Of a DNA stretch of 64,000 nt, positions 61,201 to 64,000 are shown one piece after another. Both the position numbers and the translations under genes were made by a program. Position 1 is the first letter of the stretch. Each line of letters starts with the position of its first letter. The notes below the pieces were generated by a model. It was not told where the DNA came from. It did no database searches and saw nothing but the letters and a program-made list of their open reading frames with translations. The DNA lies in the NCBI RefSeq assembly GCF_024679245.1, contig NC_090177.1:24530950-24594949 (forward strand), in the 5' to 3' direction. Source of the stretch: Pseudorasbora parva (taxonomy: Eukaryota; Chordata; Actinopteri; Cypriniformes; Gobionidae).

Positions 61201-63273
61201 CCAGAAGACATTTTTTGAAATGTTTTCATGAATTGTTATATCATAATTTACAGTACTTTGGTCAGTTTTTATTTTTATGTCTTTAAAAATAAACTTGCAA
61301 ATGTGTGATGTGATATCTTGCTGCAGAATCTCACCACACTGTTTAAGCTTGTCCACTTCCTGTTTTAACTGCTCCACTTCCTCCCCAGTTTTCTGCAGGT
61401 CAGGTACTGAAATTAAAAAGTTCACATTATCTTTTAAGACAAAATAGTTAGATAAACAGTAATCTAAAACTAGATTTTTATATTCTAAAGACAACATGAG
61501 TGATGCTTGATCACCACAACCATTACCAGGGTGTTCTGGGTGGTTTTGTCTGTTTTATCATTCACCAGGGGAAATATTTTGTTGAATTGCATAAAATTAT
61601 TAATATTTATGTTCATCAGTTAATCGGCTTCACTTAATATTGGATATTTAATTTTGTACTCAATTCCAGTTTTTTTTAATTACTAACACTAACACAGGCA
61701 TAATATGAAAAGAATTATCAGTTTATCGATATTGAGATCTGAATTGTTATTGACTTACCAGACAAGTTTTGGACCTTACGAACGAGATCCAGTTCATCTG
61801 TCAGGTGGCGAATCTCTTTATGTGCCATAGCAAGACGATTCGATGCCTCTTCCAGATCCCTCTCCAGCTTCTGCCGCTCTGTGCACTTTCTACTGAGTTC
61901 TTCACTGTGGGCCTACAGGACACAGAGCTTTCAGTGAGACATAAACCTGGTGGCACTGGGTGGACAAGCAAGAAGAATGCCGTCCTCCATGCGTTTTTAA
62001 CATGCATGAGCCACACAATGCATGTGAAGCTGAATGTGGATCATGTTTCAGTGTAAATAGTGTTTAATATGTGCCTGCTCTCCTTTAAAACCATAAGCGA
62101 CAATGGTAACATTGGGACAAACTGCCTTTGGTTAGTAACCACCCTGAAAGAAAAGCGCTCCCCAGTGCTGTTAGGGATCAGAGTGAAAATAAGAAGTGTT
62201 AATGTGATCATGCTAGGCTCAGCATGTTGTTATTCTCTGCTTTAAGTTCAACCAAGGCATGCATTATTTCATGGAGCTGCCCTAATCTGCTTTAAGTGGA
62301 TCATCCTGACAAGGACAATACAAGAAGGTTCCACCTCTCTTGATTTACACTTCATGTAAATGAGTCCAATCGAACTATGAAAGGTACGGGAACGTACAAG
62401 AAGGTTCTGTGCTCTTAGTGTCGCCTTGCGCACACCAAAGAACTTCCTCCAAGGACTTTGAACTGAGGATTCCTATCCATTTAGGGAGGGACAAAGAATC
62501 AGGAGAAATTATGATGCACAACATACAGAGAGATTGACAATGAAACACTTAAATATAGATGAGACAGTGTTGATATGACCATGACTTCAGCACACTGCTT
62601 TTGAAATTGCTGCCTGCTTATGGGACACTCTGAGATCATCTCACCTTATTCAAGGTTTCCTTTTGCTGTCTGAGTTCCTCTTCCAATGTTTGACGGATAT
62701 GATCCAGCTCTTCCTGATTTCCATAAAAGAGGAGATATTAAAATAGCCACACAACTAACAAGCCACGAGTGAGAGAGATATTACTTTCAAGAAAAGACAC
62801 CACATTTTTTAAACACATACATTATATTTCCATTACCATATAGATATTTACATTTTATGCATTCTTTCATCCAAAGTGCATTAAAGGTATATGTTTCTGT
62901 GCTTTTCAAGCACTTTCTGTATCCTAAATACATTCAATTAAATAATTTAAATATGAAATATAGTTTTATAATTAAAATTGGTTTTGCATAATGGTCTACC
63001 TGTTGCCTTTACACTTTTAAAGAACACTATGACGACTTTTAACTAACACTATAATGAAGTTAGGCTTTTTTTCTCATAGCACCTGTAGATGCACCTCTCT
63101 GAGGTTGCCGGTGAGGGTCTGGGTGTCCAGCTTTCTTTCAGCAGCCTCCAGTCTCTCCAGCAGTGTGACTCTCTCCACCAGCAGATAGGCCACTTGCTCA
63201 CTCGGACTGCTCTGGCTGATCTCTGCTAGGCCCTCCTGCTCCAGCATCTCCACCACCTCCTTACACTGGGAGT
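48755..63273 (-). CDS. Long coiled-coil protein, at least 24 exons, 5' end beyond the window (possibly CCDC30-like)
   Basis: Exons in coding order: 63273-63083, 62713-62645, 61912-61759, 61406-61335, 61180-61065, 60424-60350, 60227-60163, 60090-59898, 59824-59735, 59311-59186, 59039-58902, 58776-58598, 58457-58235, 56907-56785, 56594-56424, 53085-52876, 52782-52625, 52108-51943, 51836-51715, 50354-50213, 50134-49998, 49914-49797, 49688-49624, 48968-48755. Phases agree at all 23 junctions and give 1104 residues. Nearly all of it is heptad-rich, charged coiled coil (e.g. LQKQQREHEELVERNEELEA). The first visible exon reads CKEVVEMLEQEGLAE and SEQVAYLLVERVTLLERLEA. The C-terminus is not coiled and ends LEESLSGTSDEA. 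No motor, membrane or enzymatic domain is seen. A CCDC30-type N-terminal 'EQEG...SPxEQ...LL' pattern is my only family clue. One intron (61064-60425) has a GC donor. Likely a cytoskeletal, centrosomal or Golgi scaffold; this is inference. Confidence 0.9.
49080..49450 (+). repeat. Dispersed ~350-bp repeat family, intronic copy
   Basis: Blocks 'ttttcagcatcattactcca' and 'tcacatgatcctttagaaac' are present. It lies in the last intron of the coiled-coil gene. Confidence 0.7.
51048..51672. repeat. Foldback repeat in an intron of the coiled-coil gene
   Basis: The left end 'ggaatacactacaatgcatt' is the approximate inverse of the right end 'aagtaatgtgttgtatttca'. No coding content. Confidence 0.6.
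52171..52258. repeat. (AT)n microsatellite
   Basis: Forty-four AT units, uninterrupted, in the intron between the exons at 52625 and 52108. Confidence 0.99.
53214..54660. repeat. Outer foldback element split by another element
   Basis: The ends are inverse: 'ttacagtgtccttgttacat' at 53227 and 'atgtaacaaggacactgtaa' at 54628. The middle (53457-54586) is a different element, so the original foldback was about 320 bp. Confidence 0.75.
53457..54586. mobile_element. Nonautonomous DNA transposon with TTAA flanks (inner element)
   Basis: Inverted ends AGGTCCCATGGCATG (left) and CATGCCATGGGACCT (right) are each bordered by TTAA (53455-53458 and 54585-54588). A TTAA target is typical of piggyBac elements; no transposase is encoded. 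It lies in the 3.3-kb intron of the coiled-coil gene. Confidence 0.75.
54700..55035 (-). repeat. Dispersed ~350-bp repeat family, reversed copy
   Basis: The blocks 'tttgaactttctattctttg', 'agcagttcaactgttttcaa' and 'gaaggatcatgtgacactga' are inverse to the family consensus. Confidence 0.75.
55236..56362. mobile_element. Second ~1.13-kb TTAA-flanked element with a CpG-rich core
   Basis: Left end TTAAGGGGGGTTGAAATG and right end TTTCACCCCCCCTTTAA are approximate inverses, both with TTAA at the border (55236-55239; 56359-56362). The core 55440-55800 is CpG-rich and open for 126 codons on the plus strand. I remember closely similar sequences as very common in carp and zebrafish genomes. Confidence 0.7.
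55415..55795 (+). other. Open frame of 126 codons inside the TTAA-flanked element
   Basis: It starts MGLLDVNRSEG and ends SCFGSSR, its TAA stop overlapping a strong splice donor (CCG/GTAAGT at 55791-55797). It is antisense to the host gene. No known domain; Ser/Arg-rich. Might be a first exon of a repeat-driven transcript rather than a protein gene. Confidence 0.25.
57000..57070 (+). repeat. Fragment of the dispersed ~350-bp family
   Basis: Only the left end is present: 'actgccgttcaaatgtctgg' followed by 'ggtcagta'. Confidence 0.6.
57065..57258. repeat. Foldback repeat with a (GCGTT)n tandem tract
   Basis: Arms 'tgtctacactggacacga' and 'cgcatccagtgtagac' are approximately inverse. The pentamer 'gcgtt' repeats about five to six times at 57209-57238. 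Confidence 0.75.
59395..59725. repeat. Foldback repeat
   Basis: 'gtccaaaccaagaaaacgaa' on the left and 'ttggtgtgagcaagcc' on the right, with 'actataacattaact' inverse to 'agttaatgtc'. In the intron between exons at 59735 and 59311. Confidence 0.55.
60497..61015. repeat. Repeat unit shared with 46.1-47.1 and 57.6 kb
   Basis: It starts 'ggctatcaccagaccaaact' and ends 'cagatcgggctgggttta'. A truncated copy is at 57605-57665 ('gggcgaaatcaaattgtcag'), and an inverse relative of the centre lies at about 46770-46810. Confidence 0.6.
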
Positions 63274-63504
63274 CTGACAAACACAATGTATGTAAGGACC
63301 ACTTACTGGACTATAAAAAAGTTTGAGTTGGCCACTGTGCAGAACGCAAGAGCTATGCTGCGAATGGAATATTAGGAGACTAATTAGTGCTATATGCACA
63401 AAAAATTGCATACTATTTTTTCACCACTGCACTATAAACTCATTACCTTGCATTTTTTATAAAATTTCATTTATTAATTTAAAATTTTATATATTAATGT
63501 ATCC

Positions 63505-63540
63505 CCCCCCCCCTCCCCACACACACACACACACACAAAA
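63505..63540. repeat. Poly-C and (CA)n tract
   Basis: A C-run broken by one T is followed by about ten CA units near the right edge of the window. The remaining sequence to 64000 is AT-rich intron without recognisable features. Confidence 0.9.
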
Positions 63541-64000
63541 ACAGCGTTGTTACTGTTAAAACTATAAAACTATATATATTTTTTGGTGTTAATTGAAATA
63601 AAGATAAAATAAAATACAAACTAAAAATAAATATTAGACAATGAACTTAAACATACAAAACTTTTAAAATGTATATATTATGAATTTACATTTATTTAAC
63701 TTGAAGAACTACAATTAAGTGAACACTGAAATAAAAATAAATTAAAGCCAAATAGAAATATATTTTTTTATTATAAAAATGACAAAAGCTCATAAAATTA
63801 CTAAACCTAAAAGAAAAAAGAAAAACTAACAATATACAAGCAAATATTAAAATAAAAGCAACAATTATTAATTAATATCAAAATGTATTAATATCAAAAT
63901 ATGAATAAATACTATATATAAATAGGGTACACTTATACAACAACATCCTAAAAACAAAGGTTGTGAAAAAACTGTCCCCGTTCACACAGATCCACAAAAA

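Noticed and set aside
1..64000. CRISPR arrays, operons, phage or plasmid modules
   Set aside because: Spliced vertebrate genes and fish repeats throughout; regular short repeats are microsatellites.

Overview
The window is teleost nuclear DNA, most likely from a cyprinid (zebrafish/carp type). It has short coding exons with GT/AG splice signals, AT-rich introns, long (CA)n, (AT)n and (AAT)n microsatellites, Tc1-like transposons with intact ends, a tRNA-derived SINE, and many short palindromic elements of the kind abundant in cyprinids. No rRNA, genuine tRNA, CRISPR or prokaryotic operon is visible.

Five protein-coding genes can be rebuilt exon by exon with consistent phases. (1) 4094-9059, minus: a 13-exon Gfo/Idh/MocA NAD(P)-dependent oxidoreductase of 425 aa with a bacterial-type cysteine-rich insert. 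(2) 12019-19402, minus: ttc34, a 7-coding-exon tetratricopeptide-repeat protein of 1085 aa. (3) 25415-32250, minus: a 10-exon TNF-receptor-superfamily death receptor of 378 aa (TNFRSF25/DR3-like or TNFRSF1A-like). (4) 37371-42069, plus: znf362, a six-finger C2H2 protein of 438 aa including a 105-nt exon that can be skipped in frame. (5) 48755-63273, minus: at least 24 exons of a long coiled-coil protein, 5' end beyond the right edge, perhaps CCDC30-like.

Genes 1-3 are in tandem on the minus strand. Gene 3 and znf362 are head to head, about 5 kb apart. znf362 and the coiled-coil gene converge, with a 6.7-kb interval that holds a long 3' UTR and repeats. The genes do not form one pathway. From memory, human TTC34, TNFRSF25, ZNF362 and CCDC30 all lie on chromosome 1p, so the content looks like conserved synteny, and this is the main argument for reading gene 3 as DR3.

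The rest is mainly transposon-derived. There are two near-complete but dead Tc1-like elements (13.6-14.8 and 22.8-24.0 kb) and decayed Tc1 pieces inside znf362 (41.0-41.7 kb). There is a LINE reverse-transcriptase fragment (21.7-22.15 kb), a SINE inside another repeat (7.8-8.25 kb), and two ~1.13-kb elements flanked by TTAA in one intron of the coiled-coil gene. Many foldback elements occur, plus at least eight copies of a ~350-bp dispersed family. I found no convincing undescribed system. The best leads are the bacterial-like oxidoreductase, the cassette exon of znf362, an X-box-like site upstream of ttc34, a GC-AG intron, and the nested elements in the coiled-coil gene.
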